From contig NW_006766883.1 of NCBI RefSeq assembly GCF_000275845.1, forward strand, positions 1,201,163 to 1,265,162: 64,000 nucleotides of DNA. The letters are read 5' to 3'. Positions 54,573 through 64,000 of this stretch are shown here, piece by piece. A program made the position numbers and the translations under genes. The notes under the pieces were generated by a model that saw only the letters and a list, made by a program, of their open reading frames with translations, searched no databases and was not told where the DNA came from. This DNA is from Dichomitus squalens LYAD-421 SS1. Taxonomy: Eukaryota; Basidiomycota; Agaricomycetes; Polyporales; Polyporaceae. The first letter of the stretch is position 1, and every line of letters begins with the position of its first letter.

Positions 54573-55737
54573 GGTGGTAGAGCAGCAGACTCGAGGCTTG
54601 CTCGGAACCAATATCAAAGTTCGTTCATATAGCTGGCTGCCGCGCGCTGCGCGACCGACCTAAGTACCAGAAGCCAAGTCACGATGACTGGGATCTATGC
54701 GTGATCACCGCTCCCGGGAGTTCCAGACGCGCAACAACGCATTGCCTTGGTGCCTGTATCCTATGACGCGGACAGTTGCAGCAATCTGTGACCCCGATGT
54801 AAGTTCTAAGGCAAGAACATTCACCGTGGGCATATCATGATGGTTCGACCCTATTACAGTATGCTGAATTATGGAAATGATTGTTCAAATGAGATTCGCT
54901 TGCAATCACCTGAGATATGGGAGAACCGTACAGACTGATTTCCGGTTGCTCAAGGATCGGTCATTCACGGATGACCTGTTCAGAATGTTTTGTTAGAGAC
55001 CTAGTGTATATCCATGCAGAAATCGTTAAGAATGCGGAGGGTATGCTGAATGGTTGATTCGCAGGGGATCTCCGATTAAATATCTCGCATGGTTGAAAGA
55101 TCTGTCATAGAATGGTATTTATCTTGTAAGCCAAAATCCGATAGCATTGAGCTCCCATTGTATTGAAGCCTTTGAACCATGTAAAAGATTGTATCGGAGT
55201 TCATTTGCTAATCAACCATTCACTATACCCTCCGCATTCTGAAAGATTTCCGCATGAATATACATCAGATCTGTAACAAAACATTCTGAACAGTTGATCC
55301 GTGATTTACTGAGCTTCAAACAAGCAGTCACTAGTCCGCATATTTCTACCAGGTCTCGAGTTACTTCAGGCGGAGATCATTTGGACAATGATTCACATGG
55401 TTTTGGCATATCGAAGGGTCAAACCATTGTGATATGCCCACGGTGATTGGTGCAAGTGAGTTACAAACCAGATAGCGTGCCACGGATCTCTGGTGGGGCT
55501 CGAGACCAGGCCAGGCAGGAGCAGCAAAGGGAGTAGCGCACGTGATCGCGGGAGAAATGCCTGCCCTAAAGCGATCGATAAGCATAGGATCCACAGTTCT
55601 CTGAAAGTTTGCGCATCCCAAAGAGTTTTGCGGCCCCGGCGTGCTTGCTCGACTCAACTCTCCTCTCTACTTGACGCGACAACCCTCAGGGTGTCGCTCC
55701 CCCAACCTCTTCTTTCTTTCTCCCAAAACTAGTCACC
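54573..55737. other. A/T-rich intergenic region with foldback; eEF2 promoter
   Basis: 1,165 bp, notably A/T-richer than the rest of the window between 54.8 and 55.45 kb. It contains the foldback listed separately. The last ~150 bases before the eEF2 ATG are C/T-rich (CTTCTTTCTTTCTCCC), the pyrimidine leader typical of highly expressed fungal translation genes. Confidence 0.65.
54929..55333. repeat. ~400-bp imperfect foldback (MITE-like or long hairpin)
   Basis: Two long arms are reverse complements around a centre near 55134-55135. Matching blocks include GATGACCTGTTCAGAATGTT (left) against the complement of AACATTCTGAACAGTTGATC, GAATGCGGAGGGTAT against ATACCCTCCGCATTC, TGAATGGTTGATT against AATCAACCATTCA, and CATGGTTGAAAG against CTTTGAACCATG. 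The pairing continues for roughly 150 bases per arm with scattered mismatches and a few small offsets, and weakens toward the ends. A TA dinucleotide sits just outside each end (54929-54930 and 55332-55333). A TA-flanked non-autonomous element (Tc1/mariner-like MITE) or a hairpin-RNA locus would both look like this. No coding potential inside. Confidence 0.8.
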
Positions 55738-58700
55738 ATGGTGTGAGTACCGACTCTTCTCGCTTAGATATCGTTCCTAAGTGCTCATCGAGATTTTCTC
55801 TATCCTAGTAACTTCACCGTCGGTCCGTACACGACGTTACAGAGGTATCTCCTGGCTTGTGTTGTGCTGACGCCAGGAAAATGCAGACCAGATCCGGGCC
55901 CTTATGGACAAGCCCACCAATATCCGTAACATGAGTGTCATTGCTCATGGTACGTCCACCTGCCGATCGTCTCAGGACATAAGCTAATCTGGTCTGCCTT
56001 GCTACTCTACAGTCGACCACGGAAAGTCCACCCTCACCGACTCCCTCGTCTCGAAAGCTGGTATCATCGCGAGCGCGAAGGCTGGAGATATGCGGTTCAC
56101 GGATACAAGAGAAGACGAAAAGGAACGTGGTATCACGATCAAGTCGACTGGTATCTCCATGTACTTCGAGGTCGATAAGGAGGAGGTCTCTGCGATCAAG
56201 CAGCAGACCGACGGTGCGCACCAACTCCTTTACTTTCTGCCTCGTGGATCTGATCAATCTTCGCTTACTCCTGCAGGTACCGAGTTCTTGATTAACCTGA
56301 TCGATTCCCCTGGACACGTTGACTTCTCCTCAGAGGTCACGGCTGCTCTCCGCGTCACCGATGGTGCCCTCGTCGTCGTCGACTGTATCGAGGGTGTCTG
56401 TGTGCAAACCGAGACTGTGCTCCGTCAGGCCCTTACCGAGCGTATCAAGCCCGTCGTCGTCATTAACAAGGTCGACCGTGCTCTCCTTGAGCTCCAGGTG
56501 TCGAAGGAGGACCTCTTCCAGTCGTTCTCGCGTACCATTGAGTCCGTCAACGTCATCATCTCGACATACAACGATGCTGCTCTTGGTGACGTACAAGTTT
56601 ATCCCGAAAAGGGTACCGTCGCCTTCGGTTCCGGTCTCCACGGATGGGGCTTCACTCTCCGTCAGTTCGCTTCTCGCTACGCGAAGAAGTTTGGTGTAGA
56701 CAAGGAGAAGATGATGCTTAAGCTCTGGGGCGACAACTACTTCAACCCTGCCACCAAGAAGTGGACGACCAAAAGCACCGATGCGGACGGCAAGCCCCTC
56801 GAGCGTGCCTTCAACACCTTCGTGCTCGACCCCATCTTCCGCATTTTCGACGCCGTTATGAACTTCAGGAAGGACGACGTTACGAAGATTTGCGAGAAGC
56901 TCGAAATCAAGCTCGCTCAGGACGAGCGCGAGCTCGAGGGCAAGGCGCTCCTCAAGGTCGTCATGAGGAAGTTCCTTCCTGCTGGTGACTCCCTCCTGGA
57001 GATGATAGTCATCAACCTTCCCTCCCCCAAGACCGCTCAGCGCTATCGTGTCGAGACGCTCTACGAGGGTCCCATGGACGACGAATCCGCCATTGGTATC
57101 CGCGATTGCGACCCTAACGGTCCCCTCGTCTGCTACATCTCTAAGATGGTGCCGACGTCCGACAAGGGTCGGTTCTATGCGTTCGGTCGTGTCTTCTCCG
57201 GTACCGTCCGTGCTGGTCCCAAGATCCGTATCCAGGGCCCCAACTACGTTCCGGGCAAGAAGGACGACTTGTTTGTCAAGTCGATCCAGCGCACGGTGCT
57301 CATGATGGGCCGTTACGTCGAGCCCATCGAGGACTGCCCTGCCGGCAACATCATCGGTCTCGTCGGCATTGATCAGTTCTTGCTCAAGAGCGGTACTCTC
57401 ACTACCTCCGAGACCGCGCACAACATGAAGGTCATGAAGTTCTCCGTGTCCCCTGTCGTGCAGGTCGCTGTCGAGGTCAAGAATGCTGCGGATCTCCCTA
57501 AGCTCGTAGAGGGTCTCAAGCGTCTCTCGAAGTCGGATCCGTGCGTGCAAACGTCGATTTCAGAATCCGGTGAGCACATCGTCGCCGGTGCCGGTGAGCT
57601 TCACTTGGAGATCTGCTTGAAGGTATGCGTCCGTCATATTTTCCAATCGAAATCCGGACTCACGTTGTACGTCCCAGGATCTCCAAGAGGACCACGCTGG
57701 TGTTCCCCTCAAGATCTCGGACCCCGTCGTCGGTTACCGTGAGACCGTCAGGGCTGAGTCTTCCATCGTCGCGCTCTCGAAGTCGCAAAACAAGCACAAC
57801 CGTCTTTACGCGAAGGCACAACCCATCGACGAGGAGCTCACGCAGGCCATTGAGTCCGGAAAGATCAGCGCCCGCGACGATTACAAGGTCCGCGCTCGTA
57901 TCCTCGCCGACGAGTTCGGCTGGGACGTCACCGACGCCCGTAAGATCTGGTGCTTCGGTCCCGATACGACTGGCCCCAACGTCCTCGTCGATATCACCAA
58001 GGGTGTACAATACCTAAACGAAATCAAGGATTCGTGTGTTGCTGCCTTCCAGTGGGCGACCAAGGAGGGTGTCCTTTGCGAGGAGAACATGCGTGGTGTC
58101 CGTGTGAACATCCTCGATGTGACGGTAAGCTTCGCGGGAGAATCGCAAAGGCCTGGACCAAGGTTAATTACTCGGTCTATGACAGCTTCACACCGATGCC
58201 ATTCACCGCGGAGGTGGACAGATCATCCCTACGTGTCGGCGTGTCACGTACGCTGCGTGCTTGCTCGCGGAACCCACGCTCCAAGAGCCGATCTACCTTG
58301 GTACGTGCGCCCCTTGCGAGTGCGCCCCTGTTGCCGGCTGACCTCGGTTCCTTATCTAGTCGAGATCCAGTGTCCCGAGAACGCGATAGGTGGTATCTAC
58401 TCTGTGCTCAACAAGCGTCGTGGTCAGGTCTTCAGCGAGGAGCAGCGTGTCGGCACGCCCATGTTCACGGTCAAGGCGTACCTGCCCGTAAACGAGTCGT
58501 TCGGCTTCAACGGGGAACTCCGTTCGCAGACCGCTGGTCAAGCGTTCCCTCAGTGCGTCATGGACCACTGGGAGGTGATGAACGGCTGTGAGTCCCCGCG
58601 TTAATCAGCGTATGCAGACTTCCGTGCTGACAATCCTTCGACCATAGCGCCGCTCGACAAGGGCAGCAAGGCCGAGGAGCTCGTCAAGAACATCCGTACG

Positions 58701-58814
58701 CGCAAGGGTCTCAAGGTCAGTTCCAAATCCAATAGTTTGATGAACTTATGCTTATTGATGCCGTGCGGTTAGCCCGACATTCCTCCCCTGGATACTTACT
58801 ACGACAAGCTCTAG
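55738..58814 (+). CDS. EFT1: translation elongation factor 2 (eEF2)
   Basis: The GTPase that moves tRNA and mRNA through the ribosome. The start is [20 protein letters not shown], interrupted by an intron right after the second codon, then [20 protein letters not shown] (G1), [20 protein letters not shown] (switch I, with the regulatory Thr), [20 protein letters not shown] (G3) and [15 protein letters not shown] (G4). Domain IV has [20 protein letters not shown], whose His is the diphthamide site, and the C-terminus ends [13 protein letters not shown] with TAG at 58812-58814. Seven to eight introns. One intron in the G domain (56214-56276) is 63 nt, in frame and free of stops. Symbol follows yeast EFT1; the gene is single-copy here. 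C/T-rich leader upstream fits high expression. Confidence 0.97.
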
Positions 58815-60515
58815 AAGGGAGGTTGTACGAGTGCAGAAGTCCATCGATGTGCCAATGTGTCCCACTGTACTTGTGTTATCAGCCGACCCTGTCTTTTTTT
58901 AGCATCCTCTCGTCTCCCACTGTTGTATTCTCATTCTACGGCGATCGCGCAGATGCACGCTTACGTCCCACGCAATGTCATGAACCTTGAATCATCCATG
59001 TTTGTGCGCAGTCCCATCGGCACCTCTCACGCGAATCTCATTGAATGCGAGAAGGGAAGGCGGGGGATGTATCACGAGGCGCGGAAGGAGATCTGGAAGA
59101 TTTCTGGGGGATGCGAACACGGCGCCTCACCAGCCCCGGAGATGCCTGTACGGACGGGGAAGACATCGAGGGTGCAAACCTCGTTCGCTTCTGTGTCAGA
59201 CGACGCACAGGAAGACAGCAGCTGTCATGAGGAGGACAGGGTATCCTGGGCAATCGTGGCACGTCTAGCGCGACGCCAGCGGAGATACGGCGCACGAAAG
59301 TGTTGGGCGTGGCACGCATCGCCGAGCCCTGGCCTAAGGCGTGCAGGCGGGCCACTGAGTGATGCCTGATCCCGAACGAGTGCGCGGACGACCAAATCAC
59401 AGTCCGGCGGCAAGACACACGCGAGGCGTTCTCATCTGCATCCGCATCCACGGGTCGAGCCTTCTGTTCTCTGCACCCCGTTCTCATGACCGTCTGCCCG
59501 ATAGTTTCTGTGACGTCAACAGATCGACCCCACACGATAGCCCAGCGTCCTCCTCATAGAGGGTGCGTCATGGTCTGCTATTATGCGGTTACAGTAGCGA
59601 GCTAGCGATAAGCGGTGGGTGTACTCTATATACTACGGGTGATACCTAAGGTGGCACAGCACAAATACAGGGGAAAAGCGGGCATGAAAACTATCCGAGC
59701 GGGGGACGAGGGTGATGAACGTCTCGGCTCCCGGCAGCGCACATATACACACGCTGTCATGTGGTGAAGACAGAAGAGAGAGCGGGATCAGTGAGAAGTG
59801 AACTAGAGGGTGCCCAAGCGAGAAGATGACGAACTCCGACGACACGGATGGTAAACCTAGAAGCAGCATTACATAGGAAAGGCGAAACGAGATGGAACAT
59901 GAGAGACGAGGAAATCCCATTGGTTCGTGCACAGCAGCGAATGAATCCCAGAGTTGTTGCGTATCTTCGCGTCCGTCGCGGAAGAAGGAAACGCGTCCTG
60001 CACCCCGACTTCCTGCCATGGGCCGACATGGCTACCGGGAGGGGGCGTCGCGCGATCCGCGAAGTGAGCGGCGTCGGTAGGACAGAAGGACGGTGTGGAG
60101 GACAGAAGGACGGTGTGGGGGCGAGCGCCCGCATGGAAGACCGGACGGCGCCCGAGTTTACGAGAGAGGGGTGCTTCTTCGACGTGCGTTCGCGGGGAAC
60201 GCACGGTCGGTGGATGGCCCATGGAAGAAAAGAAGTGGGGCTCTTGGCGAGCCTCCAGGGTGTTCCGAGGGATGAGGATCTCGGACGCGAAGGCACAGAC
60301 GCGGATGGGCGACTGAAGCTCATCTACGCGCGACATAGCGCCAGTAGAGATTGTTTGGGGGCTGAGAACAAGGGAGTCAGGATCGGAGACCGGAAGGAAT
60401 GAAACGCTCCGATCCACAACGTACCTGGGTGCCCGGCGTAGAATGGTCTGCAACACAGCATGGTATGAGGTCGCTGCGCGCAATGGAAGCAAGAGAGAGA
60501 TACTCACGCGGACGG
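58815..60515. other. gene-poor stretch right of eEF2
   Basis: Several long open frames overlap on both strands at 59.0-60.4 kb, rich in Arg/Ser/Pro/His with no domains. At 60081-60120 there is a 20-bp tandem duplication. The minus-strand part below 60.52 kb may contain further exons or the 3' UTR of the tentative gene starting at 60634. Confidence 0.5.
60081..60120 (+). repeat. 20-bp tandem duplication
   Basis: GACAGAAGGACGGTGTGGAG is followed directly by a second copy with one mismatch at position 19. A short replication-slippage-type repeat with no obvious role. Confidence 0.85.
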
Positions 60516-60634
60516 ATACACTCCCATACGTCGACGCCCTTGCCTTTAGGGTCCCAGACTCCACATTGCGCGTGGAGTGGCCAGTAGAGGTTGAGCTCCC
60601 AGATGCGAGTGGCGTCTGCGACAAGGCCCGGCAT
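60516..60634 (-). CDS. tentative small gene, first exon only
   Basis: A promoter-like layout reads on the minus strand: TATATA at 60713-60708, about 75 bases of C/T-rich leader, an ATCAACC motif just before ATG at 60634, then MPGLVADATRIWELNLYWPL and GVWDPKGKGVDVWECIR, a compact sequence with four Trp and balanced composition unlike random frame. A strong 5' splice site GTGAGT follows at about 60514. Where it splices to is unclear: one acceptor gives a protein of about 60 residues, another opens a longer Pro/Ser-rich tail. Only exon 1 is reported. No family recognised. Confidence 0.4.
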
Positions 60635-60707
60635 GGTTGATGGTTGATGGGCAGGGGATGGTGTGTGGTTGGAGAGCTGAGAGCGGGACGGATGGAGGGG
60701 AAGTTGG

Positions 60708-60713
60708 TATATA
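60708..60713 (-). promoter_or_regulatory. TATA box candidate
   Basis: TATATA on the minus strand, 74 bases upstream of the ATG at 60634. Confidence 0.4.
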
Positions 60714-63299
60714 GCAGCGGTCGTGACTGAAAAGTTGCAGAGGGCAATTGGTTTATATCCGACCGGGCCCAAGACGCCGGCAGGACTTTGTGCATTTCTG
60801 CAATTCAGTCGTCGCTCCCCGCTCCATGACATAATCTCTCCCGTCGCCACCAATCAGAAAACTCGACTTTTCCCTCTCATTCTCCCGAACACCTTAAATA
60901 ACCGCTCAATCGTCCTTCTCCGCCTCAATCTACTCAGATGGCCGGCAATGCCGGCACGAGGGGCCGTGGCGGAATGCGAAAAAGAAGAGGATTATCGTGA
61001 TAACTCCACGTCTAGCGGATGGTTACGATCGATAAGGCCAGTCGCGATTGATGGTGTGGCAGCGTCCGGACCTGGTAGTGAAGTCATCCGACTCTCGTCC
61101 GTCGCTTCGATAAACTTCTCGTGCACGAGAGCTGCCAGTGCGCGGCCCCCTGGCCTCCGCCTTGTGCCACACAAATTTTCTGATTCCAAGCAACCGTCAG
61201 CCTTTGACCCGCCTCGCTGCCTTTTGGCCCACCGTTCGCATTGGCACGCGTCTGCCTCGTTCTAGCGCTACATCACAGGCTCTTTCTCCTTCGCTTCGGG
61301 ATGCCCGTGCTTCACTTCCTCCAGTCCGCATGTCCGATGATGGGCAGCGAGCGGTCCCGGGAGGCTAGACCCCTCTACAGATACATGTCTTGCATGCCGC
61401 GTTCCAGCCAATCCGCTTGCTCGCCGGCTGCCCTTTATCGCGATTACCACGGAAAAAATGTGCCGTATTTCATTGGCTTATGCATCACGTACGCTTTGCC
61501 CCACGGCGGTCGAGAACCGCGAACACGCTGGAAGCCCCAACGACCTCAGTCTCGGTTCCAGCGAGCGCAGAATCAGATCGAGAGGGTTCGCTCCGAATAG
61601 ATGCCATACAGACCCTCGAGACCCGAGAAGCTTTCCGGAGTCGTGCTTTGTGCCCAGCCGCGGCGCCAGATCTCCTTGGCTTCTCCAACAATCAACTGCT
61701 CGGGTATGAGGCCACCCAGATCTGGCGTGCACTTGGCTCTCCAGCGCGTCGCCCGAGGCTGTATCCTGATTCGTTTCGTAAACCACACGCCCCTTTCCAT
61801 AATCATTCTTTCCTGAGGCGCCAGCCCAGCGGGCAACCTAGACCCGGTCTATCATCTACGTCGAAGAGCCCGTTGCTCCACAACAGATACACCATCGCCG
61901 GCCACCTTGAGGCTGGAGCCACACGCCCCAGCAAGTGAGGAACATTGTCATCATGATGAAACCAACGTCACAAGAGTCGTAATGTTATGCATGTTGCAAG
62001 GAGTATCAGGATGCCACAACCATGGCCGCATATAGCCGAGAACGTCGCTGGCGTGGACAAGGGCCGCAGCATACAGCCAAGGCTCGGAATAGAATTTGTT
62101 GCGCTCGAAACACGTTGACATACTATAGACTTCGGACATAGAAAACGATCGGGCACGCCACCGTCTGGGCAAACTGCGGCAGGCTTTCGAGCCTATAGTA
62201 TCGGATGGCCAGACCTCCCCGCCGCTGCATTGAATATGGACCGTGGATATGGACCGTCTAGGTACGTAATCGAAGGTCGGGGAGGCAGTGGGTTCGATGA
62301 GTGCCTCCACACAGATACTAGCAGATAGTCGCTCGAGTTGGCGGGGAATCGCGTTCTGTGAGGTTTTCTGGCATGTTTCTCTCACAGTGCACGTGAATCG
62401 AAAGCTAGTTTGACTGCGACTATTGGTCAACCGACAGTGCTCTATAGGCTGGCATACGAACTTCGAAACGGAGGCAATGGTGCCCGGCCACAGGTCGCTG
62501 CGTATAGAAGCTCTCTCCCCACCTCAATTGCGCGCAGCGCAGTGTTTTCAGCAATCAGTCACCAGCTGCCCTCGCGTCGGAGCAATTAGCGGATAAAGAT
62601 ACCTCTGGTGATGCTCGAACGGTGCGTTGACTTGGAAGCTATCATCATCCCACTCATCGTGCTGATATCATGCTTTCCCACCCAACTCCGACTAGAGGGT
62701 TATGAAAGAACATGGGTCCGGCCAAGCACCATGGCCATCATCCACAGTCGCACTAAGAAGTTAGCTAGAAGGCAGCATACATTGCTTCGAGTCCAGACGG
62801 TCCCTCGTGGTCTTGCTTACATTTCATAATGCAACGCGCCCGCTGTGAGCAACTTCTTCGGGTTCGAGGCCGGAAGCCGGGAGATCCTACTGCGCGAACT
62901 CTTCGCTACGCCCCGCCACCGCTAAGACGTACGACGTCGCTCAGCGGTATAATGGGTCGAGATAGTTATGGGGCGTGGCTGTAGGAGAGCAGGGTGACGA
63001 GAGGCTGACAATAGCCTGCCCTTCACGCAGCACAAAGTACAATTGCCCTTGCTATTTTGAGCGAGCAGTGCATATGCACGTGTCTGCGGAGATCGCCTTC
63101 GCCAATTCTAGCGAGCACAAGCCAGGCATCCACTGAGCTCTCTCCAGCCCTCTTCCCTCCAGCACTCCTGCTTAGCCCACCATCTGTGTCTCTGCTTTGT
63201 CCAGCTTACGACTATCTGGACACCCTTCACGCTCTTTACTGAATTACCCTCCGCTGAGCTCATCACCACGCCTGCTCGCGGTCCCACACTGTCACGGAA
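60714..63299. other. 2.6-kb stretch with no supported gene
   Basis: From the divergent promoter at 60.7 kb to the PLC-like gene I find no recognisable coding domain, RNA gene, transposon end or tandem array. A plus-strand ATG at 60938 opens only a 20-residue frame (MAGNAGTRGRGGMRKRRGLS). Other frames are short or strongly compositionally biased. The part nearest 63.3 kb is C/T-rich leader. Possibly noncoding RNA, regulatory sequence or decayed DNA. Confidence 0.5.
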
Positions 63300-64000
63300 A
63301 TGAAGTTCTCTCAGCTTGCAACGCCGGTCGTTCTTACCTTACTTTCTTCCCTCTCGGGGACCTACGGAATTGCTACCACTCGTAGGGCAACAGTATGCAA
63401 TGGTCATGCTGAGGTATGTGTTTCTACGTAGTTCTTCCCCGGTCTTCTGGCCACGAACGGGGCTCACGAATACTCTCGGGCCTCCGACAACCATAGCTAT
63501 GCGACCGGAGCTTCGGCAACGTCACCTTTGTCGGAGCCCACGACTCTTATGCTGTCGGTACCAACAGTGGTACGTTCGCGGCACTCTCGCGCTACTGGCT
63601 GTAGCTAAATATGGATTCCGCAGTCTTCGTGAACCAAGACTACAACAGTGCGTACTCACGCTGTCATAGCCATTCGCTCTTCCTGAACCAGGTATTGCGT
63701 CCGGTAGTCACGCAGCAGCTCAACGACGGTGTCCGGATGCTCCAGTCGCAGGCACACAACAAAAGTGGTGTGATCGAACTGTGCCACACTAGTTGCGTGC
63801 GTAACGCTCGGAGCCGGCGAATGTCGCTGTGGTATTGACGGAACTTCCACTTTCACACAGACTCTCCAAGACGGCGGCTCGCTGCAGGACTACCTCGCAG
63901 AAGGTATCTATCCCTGGACAGTTTATCAGGATTGGAGGGCCGCCGAGAGCTAACGATGCATTGCAGTGAAGACATGGATGGACGCCAATCCCAACGATGG
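63300..64000 (+). CDS. secreted PLC-like phosphodiesterase, 5' part
   Basis: The start MKFSQLATPVVLTLLSSLSG gives a clear signal peptide, then TRRATVCNGHAE. Short introns separate LCDRSFGNVTFVGAHDSYAV, which carries the catalytic-type His of the PI-PLC X-like fold (GAHDS), VFVNQDYN, VTQQLNDGVRMLQSQAHNKS with the second conserved His, ELCHTSC, TLQDGGSLQDYLAE and VKTWMDANPND, where the window ends. This is a widespread family of fungal secreted proteins with a phosphatidylinositol-phospholipase-C-like TIM barrel; several lack proven activity. Only about 160 residues are visible, so the C-terminus, including any GPI signal, is unknown. Confidence 0.9.

Noticed and set aside
56330..57550. 406-residue open frame on the minus strand
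   Set aside because: It lies wholly antisense to eEF2 coding sequence, where strong codon bias in a highly expressed gene often leaves the opposite strand open; no domain is seen.
59869..60402. Overlapping long frames on both strands at 59.85-60.4 kb
   Set aside because: Composition is Arg/Ser/Pro-rich on both strands with no domain, and frames overlap one another; they are not supported as genes beyond the tentative first exon at 60516-60634.
60953..60961. GGCACGAGG resembling a cDNA-library adaptor
   Set aside because: It sits in continuous genomic-looking sequence with no vector around it, so chance is the simpler explanation.
1..64000. CRISPR arrays, bacterial operons or prophage
   Set aside because: No direct-repeat/spacer pattern or Shine-Dalgarno-led gene strings are present; introns and gene content are those of a basidiomycete nuclear genome.

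Overview
The window is a GC-rich, gene-dense segment of a filamentous basidiomycete nuclear genome, most likely an Agaricomycete such as a polypore; the order is an inference from gene style only. Support comes from many short introns (about 50-70 nt, GT..AG), tightly packed genes on both strands, a NoxA-type NADPH oxidase, PalI/Rim9, a Kre6/Skn1-type glucan-synthesis pair and basidiomycete-style S/T-rich surface proteins. No bacterial operons, CRISPR arrays or intact transposons are visible.

Layout, left to right. 0-5 kb: 3' end of a single-pass S/T-rich membrane protein, an unrecognised protein with a possible PH-like fold (minus), and a short acidic protein (plus). 5-18 kb is almost all minus strand: TFIID subunit TAF5, a RecQ helicase, NADPH oxidase NoxA, spindle-checkpoint Mad2, a small protein with a SUMO-interaction-like motif, a stand-alone RNase III domain protein and a RING-CH ubiquitin ligase. 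18-24 kb: a mitochondrial carrier (plus) converging on an Ima1-like inner nuclear membrane protein (minus), then a SNAPc SNAP43-like protein (plus) and tRNA-Thr(AGT). 24-30 kb: two tandem Kre6/Skn1-like GH16 membrane proteins, then tRNA-Asp(GTC). 30-40 kb: a CSC1/OSCA-like stress-gated channel with an unusual S/T-rich ectodomain, a 70-residue predicted N-myristoylated protein, the SM protein Sly1 and a mitochondrial Bax-inhibitor-1-family protein. 40-50 kb: divergent WD40 genes (Sif2/TBL1-like and DCAF11-like), a ricin-B-fold lectin-like protein and a ureohydrolase with a signal peptide. 50-59 kb: PalI/Rim9, two tandem GNAT acetyltransferases, a ~400-bp imperfect foldback, and eEF2. 59-64 kb: a gene-poor stretch with one tentative small gene, then the 5' end of a secreted PLC-like phosphodiesterase that runs off the window.

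Functionally this is mostly conserved housekeeping: transcription initiation (TAF5, SNAPc-like), genome maintenance and mitosis (RecQ, Mad2), secretion (Sly1), translation (eEF2, two tRNAs), mitochondria (carrier, BI-1), and cell surface or wall (NoxA, Kre6 pair, PalI, CSC1, S/T-rich protein). I do not see a coherent new multi-gene system. The best leads are the foldback at 54.93-55.33 kb, the small myristoylated protein at 35.6 kb, predicted microexons in two genes, the mucin-like extension on the CSC1-type channel, and a few unrecognised conserved-looking proteins. All exon boundaries were inferred by eye from splice consensus and family similarity; gene spans are more reliable than individual junctions.
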